Notes: generated by a model not told the origin, from the letters alone. Counted from the first letter of the stretch, positions 16,107 through 27,580 are shown. The stretch is DNA of 64,000 nucleotides from Melghirimyces thermohalophilus (GCF_900102685.1 NZ_FMZA01000002.1:124001-188000), one strand, 5' to 3'. Made by a program: numbers and translations.

Positions 16107-19100
16107 ATGTCATTGGGGATCAGTCTCCGTCAGATCCAGACCTTGAGCGCAAACAGGGAGACCTATATTCAAGGTATCCGGTATTATCAGGACGGACGGG
16201 TGCATGGATTGCAGTTTCAGCCTGGGGTTCCATCCTTTCATGCCTTTGTCGACGGCCCGTTTTCCTATGAAGTGCAGATTGGCATCACTTCCCATGGGCG
16301 GTTGGGGAGAGTCCAGTGTGACTGTCCGGCTTTTACCTCCTATGATGGGTATTGCAAACATGTTGTGGCGGTGTTGTACAGCTTGCTTGAATGGGAAAAA
16401 GAGGCCGTTCCTCACGCTGCCGCCCTGGAGACGGGTCACCGGAGAGCGCTCCGGGATCTGCTGGATCTTTTTCAACAGGAACCATCGAAAGAAGCTTCCC
16501 GCTCCTCGGCTCAACCTTTAAGTGTGGAGTACTGGCTGGGCCTGGTCCCCTGCTGGGACAATCAAGTGGATAGGTGGTTGACGGTTAGACTGAAGGTGGG
16601 TCCCAAACGGCACTACGTGGTGAAAAATATCCGGGAGTTCCTGCAGGCTTTTGCCGAGGGAGAGTCCCTCTTTTTTACCAACCATTTCACCTATGATCCG
16701 ACGCAGTTTCGACCCGCAGCGGAGGATGAAGCGATGCTCCGCTTTTTATCCCGACTAGCGAGAAATGAACAGCAATATCGTCACATCCTCAGTCCGTGGG
16801 ACAGCGATCGGCGGGAGGATCGACGAAACCTGATCATCCCGCCGGACCAGGTCGGTGATTGTCTCCGATTGCTTCCCCGCGGGCATTTTGTATGGGAGCA
16901 GGGTGGCCGCCGCTATACTGAGTTGTCCCTGATAAACCGTTTTCCGATTTCCTTTTACCTTGGGAAACAGGGGCGGGATCTGGTACTGCTCTCGGAGGAC
17001 GAAGGAGCCGAGGATGGGCCTTCCTTGTCCGAGGAGCCGCTTCTCCTCTCCCGTGACGGAACCTGTTTTTATAAAGGAAATATTTACAACCTGACTTCCC
17101 GACAGATGGAGCAGATCCTTCCTCTGTATCGCCGCCTCTGTCAGCTGCCGGAGAAAAAGTTGTGGATCGTGCCCGGAGAAGAACAGGAAGCCTTCGTCTC
17201 GGCCGCGTTGCCGGTCATGAAAGAGGAAGGTTGCCTCAATGTGGACCGGCGCGTGTCCACGCAACTCCTCCAGCGACCCTTACAGGCGGAGATCCGGTTG
17301 GATCGCAGGATCGATGAAGAAAGGGAACAATTGACCGCCGATCTCCGATACACCTATGGAGAGATCCAGGTGAATCCTTTTACTTCCGGGGAAAAACAGG
17401 GACGCGACGGTCGGCTGTTGATTCGGGAGATGGACAAAGAGCAGCGGATCATGCAGATCTTTGAGGAGGCCGGATTCCAATTTAACGGCCGGGAGCTCCA
17501 CCTGGATGGAGAAGAGAATCTGTACAGCTTTTTATATGACAAAATGCCGCAGCTGGAAGAGTTGGCAGATGTTTATACCACTCTGTCTCTCCGACAAATC
17601 CTGGTGGAGCCCGCGTCCCAACCCGTTCCCCGCATCGACGTCGACGATACCTCCGGTTGGCTGGAGGTACAGTTTGATTTGCCCGATGTGGGGGAGGAGG
17701 AACTGGAACGCCTATTACAAGCCTTGATCGAAAAGAAGAGGTATTACCGCCTGTCAGAGGGGAGCTTCATCCCCCTGGAAGGGTCGGAGTCTTTTCATGC
17801 GCTGATGGAGGAGGGAGGGCGTCCGGTGATCGAGGAGGGGAAACTGAAGTTGCCTGCCTCCCGGGCACTGCAATTGGAAGAGATGGAAGGGCTTGAGAAA
17901 GGGCCCCAGTTTCAGCGCCTCCTTCGCAACATCCGCAACCCGGAAAACCTCGACTTCACCCCTCCCGCCGCGATGGCTTCCGTCCTGCGGGATTACCAGC
18001 GGTTCGGCTTTCGGTGGATGAAAACCTTGGCACATTACCAACTCGGAGGGATCCTGGCCGACGATATGGGTCTGGGAAAAACGATTCAAGCCCTCGCTTT
18101 CATCGTCTCTGAGCTGGAGGCTGCACCGACAAAAGCCCAGGCCCTCGTGGTAGCTCCCGCCTCTCTGATCTACAATTGGGAACGGGAATGCACCCGCTTC
18201 GCCCCACAGCTGAAAACAGTTGTCGTCGCCGGAAAAAGGGAACGACGCCGGACTATCCTGGAACACAAAGAGGATGTCGACCTGCTGATCACCTCCTATC
18301 CCTTGCTGCGGCGGGATATTGACAGTTATCAATCCCACCGGTTCCAGACGGTGATCTTTGATGAAGCCCAATCCTTTAAAAACCATCAGTCCCAAACCGC
18401 CCAGGTGGTCAAGCGCCTCCGGGCGAAGACCCGCTTTGCCTTGAGCGGAACCCCCATCGAGAACACCTTGGAGGAACTAGGTTCGATCTTCGATGTGATT
18501 TTACCAGGGTTCTTTTCTGGAAAGCAGGCGGTTCGTCGTATGTCCGCGGAACAGGTCCGCCGGCGGGTGCGCCCGTTTATTCTGCGCCGCATGAAGAGGG
18601 ATGTGCTGGATGAACTGCCGGAGAAGACGGTGTCGGTCCACGTCTCGGAATTGACCGATGAACAGAAGGAACTGTATCTGGCCACTCTGCAACAGATTCG
18701 GAAAAACACCCAACAAGCGCTGATCACCGATGGGTTTCAAAAAAGCCGGATAAAAATCTTAGCCGGTCTGACCCGACTGCGCCAAATCTGTTGCCATCCT
18801 TCTCTCTACCTGGAAAACTACGCCGGCAGCTCCGGCAAAATGGACCAACTGCTGGCTACCGTCGAAGAGAGGCTGAACAACCGCCGGCGCCTGCTGGTCT
18901 TCTCCCAATTTACCAGTATGCTGGCCTTGATTCGGGACGCCTTGGACCGGAGGGGGATTTCTTATCATTACCTGGATGGCCGCACACCGAGCCCGCAGCG
19001 CTTGGAGATGGCCAACCGGTTTAGCGGCGGGGAGAAGGATGTGTTTTTGATCTCTCTCAAAGCGGGCGGGACCGGACTCAACCTGACCGGTGCCGATACG

Positions 19101-19346
19101 GTGATCCTGTATGACTTGTGGTGGAACCCCGCCGTCGAGCAACAGGCCGCCGACCGGGCCCATCGCATCGGCCAGAAGAAGACGGTGGAGGTGCTGAAGC
19201 TGATCGCCCGCGGCACGATCGAAGAGAAAATCCATGAACTGCAACAGAAAAAGCAGTCCCTGTTTGACCAAGTGATCCAACCCGGGGAAGAGATGTTGTC
19301 CTCCTGGAGCGAGGAGGAGATCCGGGAGATCCTGGGCTTGATGTGA
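16107..19346 (+). CDS. SWIM zinc-finger SNF2-family DNA helicase/translocase
   Basis: A 1079-residue protein. The N terminus holds a SWIM zinc finger (VQCDCPAFTSYDGYCKH, CxCx(n)CxH). A long middle region (about 150-600) is of the bacterial SNF2-associated type. The C-terminal two-lobed ATPase has Walker A (ILADDMGLGKTIQ), DEAQ box (FDEAQSFKN), motif III (FALSGTPIEN), and the SNF2 C-lobe (LLVFSQFTSM, GTGLNLTGADTVILYDLWWNPAVEQQAADRAHRIGQ). Such proteins use ATP to translocate on duplex DNA; their bacterial role is poorly defined. AAAGGAG lies 10 bases before the ATG. It appears to be a single-gene unit, full length and intact. Confidence 0.93.
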   Translation: MSLGISLRQIQTLSANRETYIQGIRYYQDGRVHGLQFQPGVPSFHAFVDGPFSYEVQIGITSHGRLGRVQCDCPAFTSYDGYCKHVVAVLYSLLEWEKEAVPHAAALETGHRRALRDLLDLFQQEPSKEASRSSAQPLSVEYWLGLVPCWDNQVDRWLTVRLKVGPKRHYVVKNIREFLQAFAEGESLFFTNHFTYDPTQFRPAAEDEAMLRFLSRLARNEQQYRHILSPWDSDRREDRRNLIIPPDQVGDCLRLLPRGHFVWEQGGRRYTELSLINRFPISFYLGKQGRDLVLLSEDEGAEDGPSLSEEPLLLSRDGTCFYKGNIYNLTSRQMEQILPLYRRLCQLPEKKLWIVPGEEQEAFVSAALPVMKEEGCLNVDRRVSTQLLQRPLQAEIRLDRRIDEEREQLTADLRYTYGEIQVNPFTSGEKQGRDGRLLIREMDKEQRIMQIFEEAGFQFNGRELHLDGEENLYSFLYDKMPQLEELADVYTTLSLRQILVEPASQPVPRIDVDDTSGWLEVQFDLPDVGEEELERLLQALIEKKRYYRLSEGSFIPLEGSESFHALMEEGGRPVIEEGKLKLPASRALQLEEMEGLEKGPQFQRLLRNIRNPENLDFTPPAAMASVLRDYQRFGFRWMKTLAHYQLGGILADDMGLGKTIQALAFIVSELEAAPTKAQALVVAPASLIYNWERECTRFAPQLKTVVVAGKRERRRTILEHKEDVDLLITSYPLLRRDIDSYQSHRFQTVIFDEAQSFKNHQSQTAQVVKRLRAKTRFALSGTPIENTLEELGSIFDVILPGFFSGKQAVRRMSAEQVRRRVRPFILRRMKRDVLDELPEKTVSVHVSELTDEQKELYLATLQQIRKNTQQALITDGFQKSRIKILAGLTRLRQICCHPSLYLENYAGSSGKMDQLLATVEERLNNRRRLLVFSQFTSMLALIRDALDRRGISYHYLDGRTPSPQRLEMANRFSGGEKDVFLISLKAGGTGLNLTGADTVILYDLWWNPAVEQQAADRAHRIGQKKTVEVLKLIARGTIEEKIHELQQKKQSLFDQVIQPGEEMLSSWSEEEIREILGLM

Positions 19347-19437
19347 TAACAACAGGCAGACGGCATTCCGCACCGATTGGTTCCCTTGATAGAAAGAGAG
19401 AGATTTGGTAAATAGTGATCTGGACCTGGTTTTTCTA

Positions 19438-19696
19438 GGGCGTGTCTGATAATTAAACCCTAGGGCGATTTTTCACGTAGGTGCCTAGGGAGCCGATTTC
19501 CGTCTTCGCGCCTCTTGTCCTCCCACAGATGTAAAAGCTGTCCGCTCCGCCTCCTACGGACCCAACCAGCGGCCAAATGAAAAGCTTGGTGGCCGCTAAA
19601 CGGTTGAATCCTTCGGAGACTCCGCTAGGTGGTCGGAGCAAAGGGCGCTACGCCGGAAATCGGTCTTCAGCTACTTTTGATTTACCAGACACGCCC
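19438..19696. mobile_element. MITE-like non-autonomous element with terminal inverted repeats
   Basis: A 259-base element without a convincing gene. The ends are perfect 11-base inverted repeats (GGGCGTGTCTG at 19438-19448 and CAGACACGCCC at 19686-19696), with imperfect similarity extending to about 19 bases. Both ends are flanked by TA (19436-19437 and 19697-19698), consistent with a TA target duplication. An internal palindrome AGCGGCCA / TGGCCGCT lies near 19569-19600. It sits in the 413-base space between the SNF2 gene and the ABC operon. The size, the ends and the lack of coding are typical of a MITE mobilised by an IS630- or IS5-type transposase; the parent is not in the window. Confidence 0.7.
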
Positions 19697-19759
19697 TAAT
19701 CCCTATCAGAGATCAGGTTTATTTTGCGTTCCAAGGCGCAAGGAAATGGAGGGAGACGT

Positions 19760-20713
19760 TTGCTAGAAGTCCGAAATCTCTCAAAGCGTTACCCTGGAAA
19801 AAGGGGGATCGAGGCGGTTCAATTTTCCGTCGACCGAGGAGAGATCGTCGGCTTTTTGGGTCCCAACGGGGCTGGGAAAACGACGACCATGCGCTTGATC
19901 ACCGGCTATCTCTCCCCGACGGAAGGAGAAGTCCGAGTGGACGGGCAACTGATGACGGAGCATTCGGCAAAGACGAAGAAAAAAATCGGATATTTACCGG
20001 AAAGTCCTCCCCTGTATCCGGAAATGACAGTGGAGGGGTATCTGCGGTTTGTCGCCGATTTACGGGAGGTGCCGGTCCGGGAGCAAAAAGGTCGCCTCGC
20101 AGAGGTGCTGGAACGAACCGGAATCACCGGGAGAGAGCATCAACTAATCCGTCGTTTATCCAAGGGTTATAAACAACGGGTCGGGCTGGCCCAGGCGATT
20201 TTGCACCATCCCGATCTGCTTATCCTCGATGAACCGACTTCTGGCCTCGACCCCAAGCAGATTACGGAGATCCGCGAGCTGATCCGTGAGCTGGGGGAAA
20301 AACACACCGTATTGCTGAGCACGCACATTCTTCCCGAGGTAGAGATGATCTGCAAGCGGGTTCTGATCATCGATCGGGGGCGTCTGGTGGAGGATGATCG
20401 GCCGGAACGGTTGTCCCGCCGGTTGGAACAAGGGTTCACCCTTGCCCTGGAAGTGAAAGGGAAACCAAAGGCGGCAGAGGAAATATTGGCATCCATCTCC
20501 GGCGTCAAAGAAGTGACAAGGAGAGAAGGCGGTTCGGAGGAAAGTGTCAAACTACTGGTAACCCTGGAGGAAGAGAGCGATCTTCGCGAACAGATTTTTT
20601 ACGCGATGGCCGAGGCCAAGATGCCTATCCTGGAAATGCAGCGGCAGGATCTGTCTTTGGAAGATGTTTTCCTCAAGTTGACCACCGCGGAAGGAGGGCA
20701 ACGCGATGCGTAA
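19760..20713 (+). CDS. ABC transporter ATP-binding protein (GldA/ABC-2 exporter type)
   Basis: A 317-residue ATPase with Walker A GPNGAGKTTT, signature LSKGYKQRVGLAQAIL, Walker B LLILDEPTSGLDP and the H-loop STHILPEVE. A C-terminal extension of about 90 residues follows, typical of drug/polysaccharide ABC-2 exporters. The TTG at 19760 has GGAGG 7 bases upstream; longer in-frame starts lack a ribosome site and overlap it. It is the first gene of a four-gene operon and overlaps the permease start by eight bases. Confidence 0.93.
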   Translation: MLEVRNLSKRYPGKRGIEAVQFSVDRGEIVGFLGPNGAGKTTTMRLITGYLSPTEGEVRVDGQLMTEHSAKTKKKIGYLPESPPLYPEMTVEGYLRFVADLREVPVREQKGRLAEVLERTGITGREHQLIRRLSKGYKQRVGLAQAILHHPDLLILDEPTSGLDPKQITEIRELIRELGEKHTVLLSTHILPEVEMICKRVLIIDRGRLVEDDRPERLSRRLEQGFTLALEVKGKPKAAEEILASISGVKEVTRREGGSEESVKLLVTLEEESDLREQIFYAMAEAKMPILEMQRQDLSLEDVFLKLTTAEGGQRDA

Positions 20714-21416
20714 AATTTGGTCGCTCTTCCGGAAGGAATTGCAGCTTTATCTCTTTTCACCCACGTCCTATGTAGCCTTCGCCTTCTTTTTTCTCGTCCT
20801 AGGATATCTTTTTTCCACCGCCTTTCTGGGGATCCAGCGGGTGGAGGAAAGATTGGTGTACAATTCCATGTCCCTGTTGTTTTTGTTTGTCACCCCGATG
20901 ATTACCATGCGGTTGTTGTCGGAAGAGCTGCGACAGGGAACCGATGAATTGTTGTTTACGTCCCCCGTCAATGTATTGCAAGTGGTGGCGGGCAAATATC
21001 TGGCTTCGGTGACGGTAGTCTTGTTTCTGTTAGCCGTCAGTCTGGTCTATCCCTTGATCCTGACCATGTATGGATCGGTGGACTGGGGGAAACTGTCCGC
21101 CGCTTTTCTGGGAGTGTTTTTGCTGGCATCTGCCATGATGGCGGTCGGAATCTTCGCCTCCAGTCTCAGTGCGTCCCAGATGGTGGCCGGGATCACCTCC
21201 TTCGCCATTCTGCTGGCCTTCTGGCTGATCCAAACTTTGAGCGACGCTTTGTATGGAGGGTCCCGAGAGCTATTTCAAAAATTCTCCCCCATCTTTCATT
21301 TGAACGACTTTGAACAGGGCATCGTCGATATGTCCCATGTTCTCTATTATTTCGTTTTTGTGTTCCTGTTTCTGGGGCTGAGTGTTCAATCTCTCGAAAA
21401 ACGGCGTTGGAGATAA
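20706..21416 (+). CDS. ABC-2 type permease (GldF-like)
   Basis: A 236-residue integral membrane protein with six predicted helices. It begins with the cytoplasmic lead MRKIWSLFRKELQLYLFSPTSY typical of ABC-2 permeases encoded next to a Gld-type auxiliary protein, and contains EELRQGTDELLFTSPV after the second helix. It pairs with the ATPase gene it overlaps and with the auxiliary protein downstream. The exported substrate is unknown; in other phyla homologous sets take part in gliding or envelope transport, but nothing here shows motility. Confidence 0.88.
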   Translation: MRKIWSLFRKELQLYLFSPTSYVAFAFFFLVLGYLFSTAFLGIQRVEERLVYNSMSLLFLFVTPMITMRLLSEELRQGTDELLFTSPVNVLQVVAGKYLASVTVVLFLLAVSLVYPLILTMYGSVDWGKLSAAFLGVFLLASAMMAVGIFASSLSASQMVAGITSFAILLAFWLIQTLSDALYGGSRELFQKFSPIFHLNDFEQGIVDMSHVLYYFVFVFLFLGLSVQSLEKRRWR

Positions 21417-21433
21417 GGAGGTGCGAGAGAAGC

Positions 21434-22795
21434 ATGAAGTTCGGTTGGCGAAGTCTCAATTCAGGCGTGTTCGTGATCACCTTGATCGGCATTTTTGTAT
21501 TGACAGTGCTGGCAGCGGATTCTTTGCCCTGGCGTTGGGATTGGACCGAGGACACCATCCACTCCCTGTCTGAGCAGACGGAAAAAACCTTACACGGGTT
21601 GGATGAAGAAGTGAAAGTTTACGCCTTTACCGATTCCTCCGAGGGTGGAAATCAGGTGGAGCGTCTCCTGCGGGCCTATCAGAAGGAGACGGATCAACTG
21701 AAGGTGGAGACCGTCGATCCGGTGAAAGAGCCCTCCCTCGCCAAAAAGTATGGCGTATCCGGGATGAATACCGTCGTCTTTGTGAAGGGGGACAAACAGG
21801 AAAAGGTGGATCCGATGCAGCTGTTCGTCCCCGGTACCCAGGGGGATTCCTACGGCTTCAAAGGAGAAGAAGCGTTCACGCAGGCTATTCTCAACCTGAC
21901 GGCGGATCAAAAACCCGTGGTGTACATACTGCAAGGTCACGGGGAAATCCCTTTTAACAAGCTGCAGGGATTACGGGATTCCCTGGAAGGGGAAGGGAAT
22001 GAGGTGAAGGAACTCAACCTGGCAGAGAAAAACGGTATTCCCCACGATGCCGACATCTTGATGATGGCTGGACCGACCTCGGATTTGTCCCAAAAGGAAG
22101 CAAAGATGATTCAGACGTTTATCAAGGACGGGGGCCAATTTTTTGCCGCCTTTGCGCCTGCGGAAGGGATGGACGACTGGAAGCAGATCCCTAAGGTGTT
22201 GGAAACATGGGGGGTCCAGCTGGGCAACGATGTGGTGATCGACCCGAAACGAGGCTACTACGGTGACCCCTTGACTCCCATTCCGCAATACAATAACCAT
22301 AAAATCACATCGGAACTTGAGGAACGGAATATGGTGGCAGTGATGCCCCGTGCCACCGGTCTACAGGTGGAAGAGGAAAAAGAGGTGGAAAAACTGCTGG
22401 AAACCTCAGGATCATCCTTCGGAGAGACGGATTGGGAATCCGAAGAATTATCGACAAAACCAAGTAAGAAAGACCATCAGGGACCGATCACCTTGGGTGT
22501 GGCTGTGGATGAGGAAAAGAAAAAGCATGGACGGGCCGTCATCTTTGGAAGTGCATCCATGCTGACCGGCAATGTGTTTCAGGCTCAAGGCAACCGGGAT
22601 CTGGTGTTAAATTCCTTCGGTTGGTTGAGCAAAGACGCGCAAAACGTAACCATCCGTCCTGTGGAGAAAAAAGTGAAGCAGGTGTACGTTTCCGCTGGTG
22701 ACGCCCGCATCATTTTCTTCGGTACCGTCATCGTCCTGCCGCTCCTCTTCTTGGTGAGCGGTCTGATGATCTGGTGGAGGAGGAGACGGGCATGA
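21434..22795 (+). CDS. GldG-like auxiliary protein of an ABC transporter
   Basis: A 453-residue membrane-anchored protein: an N-terminal transmembrane helix (about residues 12-32), a large extracytoplasmic domain of the ABC-transporter auxiliary family (ADSLPWRWDWTEDTIHSLSEQTEK.. at its start; later VVYILQGHGEIPFNKLQGLRDSL), and a C-terminal helix followed by WWRRRRA. The ATG at 21434 follows AAGGAGG by 12 bases; upstream in-frame codons overlap the permease gene and would add a non-family leader. The stop overlaps the next ATG by four bases. Confidence 0.85.
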   Translation: MKFGWRSLNSGVFVITLIGIFVLTVLAADSLPWRWDWTEDTIHSLSEQTEKTLHGLDEEVKVYAFTDSSEGGNQVERLLRAYQKETDQLKVETVDPVKEPSLAKKYGVSGMNTVVFVKGDKQEKVDPMQLFVPGTQGDSYGFKGEEAFTQAILNLTADQKPVVYILQGHGEIPFNKLQGLRDSLEGEGNEVKELNLAEKNGIPHDADILMMAGPTSDLSQKEAKMIQTFIKDGGQFFAAFAPAEGMDDWKQIPKVLETWGVQLGNDVVIDPKRGYYGDPLTPIPQYNNHKITSELEERNMVAVMPRATGLQVEEEKEVEKLLETSGSSFGETDWESEELSTKPSKKDHQGPITLGVAVDEEKKKHGRAVIFGSASMLTGNVFQAQGNRDLVLNSFGWLSKDAQNVTIRPVEKKVKQVYVSAGDARIIFFGTVIVLPLLFLVSGLMIWWRRRRA

Positions 22796-23712
22796 ACTGG
22801 AAAGGAACGATTCCCACCCTGATTGCTCTGATCGTCTTTGCTGCCTTGTGGGGAGTGGTCTCTAGTCAGGATCTTTTTCAGGAGAAGTCCGATGAAAAAA
22901 AGGAGCCCCCCTTGTTTAAGGGGTTGAAGCCCGAGGAGATCACCACCATCTCCATGGAGGAAAAAGGGGAGATTCGTTGGAAACTGGTTCGCAAGGATGG
23001 GAAATGGTCCTTCAAGGAACCGAGACCTCTGCCGGTGGATCCTCAGATGGTGGAATCTTGGCTTCGCTCCTTCACGGAACTGAAGGGTGCAGAAGTGGTG
23101 CAAAAATCCTCCGATGACCTGCAAAAATATGGCCTGAAACAGCCCCAAAAAATCTACCGGGTGACACGGAAGAACGGGGAGAAGATAGAGTTGGCCGTGG
23201 GGGACGCCCTTCCGGTGGATAACGGCCGGTATATCCAGAAGAACGGAGAAGGAGCGATTCTACAAATCGGAACCACGGACATCGGATTTCTGGATAAACA
23301 GGTTCTGAACCTGATGAAAAAAGAAGCGATTCACGTTCAAAAGGAGAACATCAAAGCCTTTTCCTTTCAATGGAAAGGGACCACCCTGAAAGGGAAAGAA
23401 ATAGAGGGCGAATGGAAACTGGAAAAAGGAAAAAAGACCTACGATCCGGACAAACTGGACCGTTTTCTTACCAGCCTTGCTTCCCTGCAAGCGAAAGAAC
23501 TGGCTAAAAGAGCCGACGAATGGAAGCAGAACAAACCCCAGCTGGAACTGACGTTAACCACCGACGACGGGAAGAAGCACCTTTATTTCGGAGTTCGGGA
23601 AGAGGATCAGGTGTGGATTCGGAAAAAAGAAGGGGAATGGGCCTACCCCGTTGCGGTCTCATCCTTGGAAGACGCGTTGAAACAGGCGGAAAAGGAGGAA
23701 GAAGACAAATAA
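22792..23712 (+). CDS. DUF4340 membrane-anchored protein of the Gld-type operon
   Basis: A 306-residue protein with an N-terminal membrane anchor (GTIPTLIALIVFAALWGVV) and a beta-rich, lysine-rich extracytoplasmic region with two repeated DUF4340-like units (for example DDLQKYGLKQPQKIYRVTRKNGEKIELAVGDA). GGAGGAGGAG lies 6 bases before the ATG at 22792, which overlaps the preceding stop. DUF4340 proteins regularly accompany GldF/GldG-like pairs, so it is likely part of the same envelope complex. Confidence 0.85.
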   Translation: MNWKGTIPTLIALIVFAALWGVVSSQDLFQEKSDEKKEPPLFKGLKPEEITTISMEEKGEIRWKLVRKDGKWSFKEPRPLPVDPQMVESWLRSFTELKGAEVVQKSSDDLQKYGLKQPQKIYRVTRKNGEKIELAVGDALPVDNGRYIQKNGEGAILQIGTTDIGFLDKQVLNLMKKEAIHVQKENIKAFSFQWKGTTLKGKEIEGEWKLEKGKKTYDPDKLDRFLTSLASLQAKELAKRADEWKQNKPQLELTLTTDDGKKHLYFGVREEDQVWIRKKEGEWAYPVAVSSLEDALKQAEKEEEDK

Positions 23713-23713
23713 C

Positions 23714-25465
<1,752 letters not shown>

Positions 25466-25487
25466 GTGACATCTAGCGTTTCCACAA

Positions 25488-25527
25488 TCCCCCTCATGCA
25501 GTTTTGAGCTGTATGGGGGGATTTTTG
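25488..25527 (+). terminator. Terminator of the ABC-F gene
   Basis: ATCCCCCTCAT ... ATGGGGGGATTTTTG; a stable stem and a T-run 20 bases after the stop. Confidence 0.85.
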
Positions 25528-25541
25528 AATCGATAATCTAC

Positions 25542-25575
25542 AAAAAAGACGGATCCCCCTGTACAGGGGGGTCCT
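25542..25575 (-). terminator. Terminator of the IDEAL-domain gene
   Basis: On the minus strand, GGACCCCCCTGTACAGGGGG forms a hairpin followed by ATCCGTC and six T residues, directly after the stop codon. Confidence 0.8.
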
Positions 25576-25916
25576 CAGGATACCAGTTTTTCTCCGTCTT
25601 TTTTCTGTGTTTGTCTTAATGCGTTCGTCAGTTCCATGAACCAAGCTTCATCCTTAGTGGAAAGGGCGATATCGATCCAGTTGCGGATATGGCCTTCTTG
25701 TTCCAGGGGAGGGGTTTCCAGAGGACGCAATCGGTCGGGAGTGCTATCGGAGATTTTACCGATGCTTAATCGGTTATCCGATTGGATCACCCGCACCTTG
25801 ACAATTCCCTCCTCATGGTGGATCGATTCGATATATCCATGAAACAGCTCGTCATTGTTTGTCTTTCCTTTTACCCAGTCTCCGTCCTGCATTTGAAAAT
25901 GGAGTAGCGTCGTCAT
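25575..25916 (-). CDS. IDEAL-domain protein
   Basis: A 113-residue protein. The N-terminal half looks like a small beta-barrel (DGDWVKGKTNNDELFHGYIESIHHEEGIVKVRVIQSDN), and the C-terminal part has the IDEAL-domain pattern (NWIDIALSTKDEAWFMELTNALRQ) seen in YpiB and related Bacillota proteins. AAGGTGG lies 9 bases before the ATG at 25916; the frame extends further upstream without a ribosome site. The function is unknown beyond the domain, which is thought to mediate protein contacts. It is encoded alone. Confidence 0.75.
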   Translation of the reverse strand: MTTLLHFQMQDGDWVKGKTNNDELFHGYIESIHHEEGIVKVRVIQSDNRLSIGKISDSTPDRLRPLETPPLEQEGHIRNWIDIALSTKDEAWFMELTNALRQTQKKDGEKLVS

Positions 25917-26142
25917 GGCTAAGCACCACCTTTTGATGATGTCGGCACATCCCGCCGAACGTGAACCAGTGACTCGTACATACAGGGCAAGGAAGAACGA
26001 CGGTTTATGAGAAGCTTTTTTCGCATTATAGTGGTTCCCCTCAGGTTCGTCAAGGAAAAATGATGGGGGTTTCATCTGCTTTTCTATATACTATGTATTC
26101 CCTTTTAAAGAAGTGTGTAACCATAGAAAAAGGATGAGGGAT

Positions 26143-27339
26143 TTACTGGATGATCCCCAGACGCAACCCCTTGGCGACAGCTTCGGGACGATTTTTGGCG
26201 TTCAGCTTTCGCAAAGCGGTCTGGGCGTATTCAGCGGCGGTATGTTCGCTGATATGGAGAACCTCACCGATATGTTTTGTCGAATACCCGTAGGCGATCA
26301 TCTGCAGGATCTCTTGTTCCCTCTGAGTCAGCCACTCGGAAGAAGTAGGTTCCGAAGCCAGGGGGGGACCTTCGTATAATTTGACCCGGAGGGTGAGACT
26401 GAGTCGATGGACCAGGATGTCCACCAATCGAATCTGCTCCGAGTCCGGCTGATAAGGATCACCGTCTTGATCCAGCAGCAAAAAGCCGACTGGTTGTTTG
26501 TTTTCCCCGAAGAGGGTGCAAACCAAGAGCGAGGTAAGCCGAAACTGTTTCACATAATGGGCGGGAAAATAGATCTGTGCATCGGAAAGATAGATGGGCC
26601 GGTTTTCCCGGATGGCCCAAGTGATGCCGGGGATATTGGAATCCAACGTCCGCACTTTCCGAATTTCCGCCGGATCGATCCGATGGGAGCAGATCCCCTC
26701 CACAGTACGGGTCACCGCTGAATACCAGAACAATGCTCCTCGACGAAAGGCGGCATGTTCCGCAATAAAATGAACCGACTGGCTGAGCAGCTCTTCCAGC
26801 GTCCGGGTGGTTAGCAACAGTTCATCAAACCGGAGGACGGTGGGCAGAAGGGAGTCGGGAGCGTTGCTGATGTCAGCAGTCCCTGGCACAGCCGCCGAGG
26901 AGGGAGAAGTGCATTCCTCATGATTATGATAATAGACAGAATAGACCAAAGCCATCACCAAGGAATGTAGCCAACGGTAGCGGGTGTACAGGTCGGGGCC
27001 GGTTGGGTGTTGTGACAAAACTCCCATCACCATCTCCTCGAAAACGCCGAGGATGATAATGATCCGGCGGGGGTCCAGCACCCGGCGGGATCGTGCAACC
27101 CAGTCGTTAAACTTTTGCAAGTATTCATCATAATGGGTGGAAACCAGATCGATGTTCCGCAGCAAAAGCTGCACCAACTCCTGGGCGGCCTGTTTTTCCT
27201 CGGCAGATGTATCGACCGTGGACAGCTTCACTTTCCAGTTGGCCATCCCTTCTCGATACCCTTGGGTGATCATGTCCAGGATCTGTTGCACCTGTTGACG
27301 GGGAATCATAGGGGGAGTTAAATATGCGGGAATCTGCAT
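26143..27339 (-). CDS. LuxR-type transcriptional regulator with GAF-like sensor
   Basis: A 398-residue protein. The C-terminal 62 residues are a LuxR/GerE helix-turn-helix (LTQREQEILQMIAYGYSTKHIGEVLHIS...TALRKLNAKNRPEAV). The middle (about 195-325) looks like a GAF sensor domain, and the N-terminal part is helical. There is no receiver domain. AAAGGGA lies 9 bases before the ATG at 27339; an upstream in-frame extension lacks a ribosome site. It is divergent from the DUF6230/DUF6114 operon and could control it; that is only positional inference. Confidence 0.85.
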   Translation of the reverse strand: MQIPAYLTPPMIPRQQVQQILDMITQGYREGMANWKVKLSTVDTSAEEKQAAQELVQLLLRNIDLVSTHYDEYLQKFNDWVARSRRVLDPRRIIIILGVFEEMVMGVLSQHPTGPDLYTRYRWLHSLVMALVYSVYYHNHEECTSPSSAAVPGTADISNAPDSLLPTVLRFDELLLTTRTLEELLSQSVHFIAEHAAFRRGALFWYSAVTRTVEGICSHRIDPAEIRKVRTLDSNIPGITWAIRENRPIYLSDAQIYFPAHYVKQFRLTSLLVCTLFGENKQPVGFLLLDQDGDPYQPDSEQIRLVDILVHRLSLTLRVKLYEGPPLASEPTSSEWLTQREQEILQMIAYGYSTKHIGEVLHISEHTAAEYAQTALRKLNAKNRPEAVAKGLRLGIIQ

Positions 27340-27580
27340 CCCAGACAATCCCTTTCTTTTTACCGGATTTTTAACTGATATCATGTCAGTCTTCCGAAAG
27401 CCATTATATAACAGATCTCCCTCGGTTAGAAGGGCATCCATCGGAGGAAGGGAAAGGATTCTGTTTGCACCCCATAAACATAGGGGTAGCGATTCCCCGC
27501 TTTACAGGGTTGAGACCGGTGCTTAAACCGTCATAAAATGACTCATATCCACGAAAAGGTGGAAGATTCTAAAAACATAA

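Noticed and set aside
19453-19641. 62-residue frame inside the MITE-like element
   Set aside because: No start signal, and the sequence is dominated by the element's own palindromes; likely a spurious frame that recurs wherever the element is inserted.
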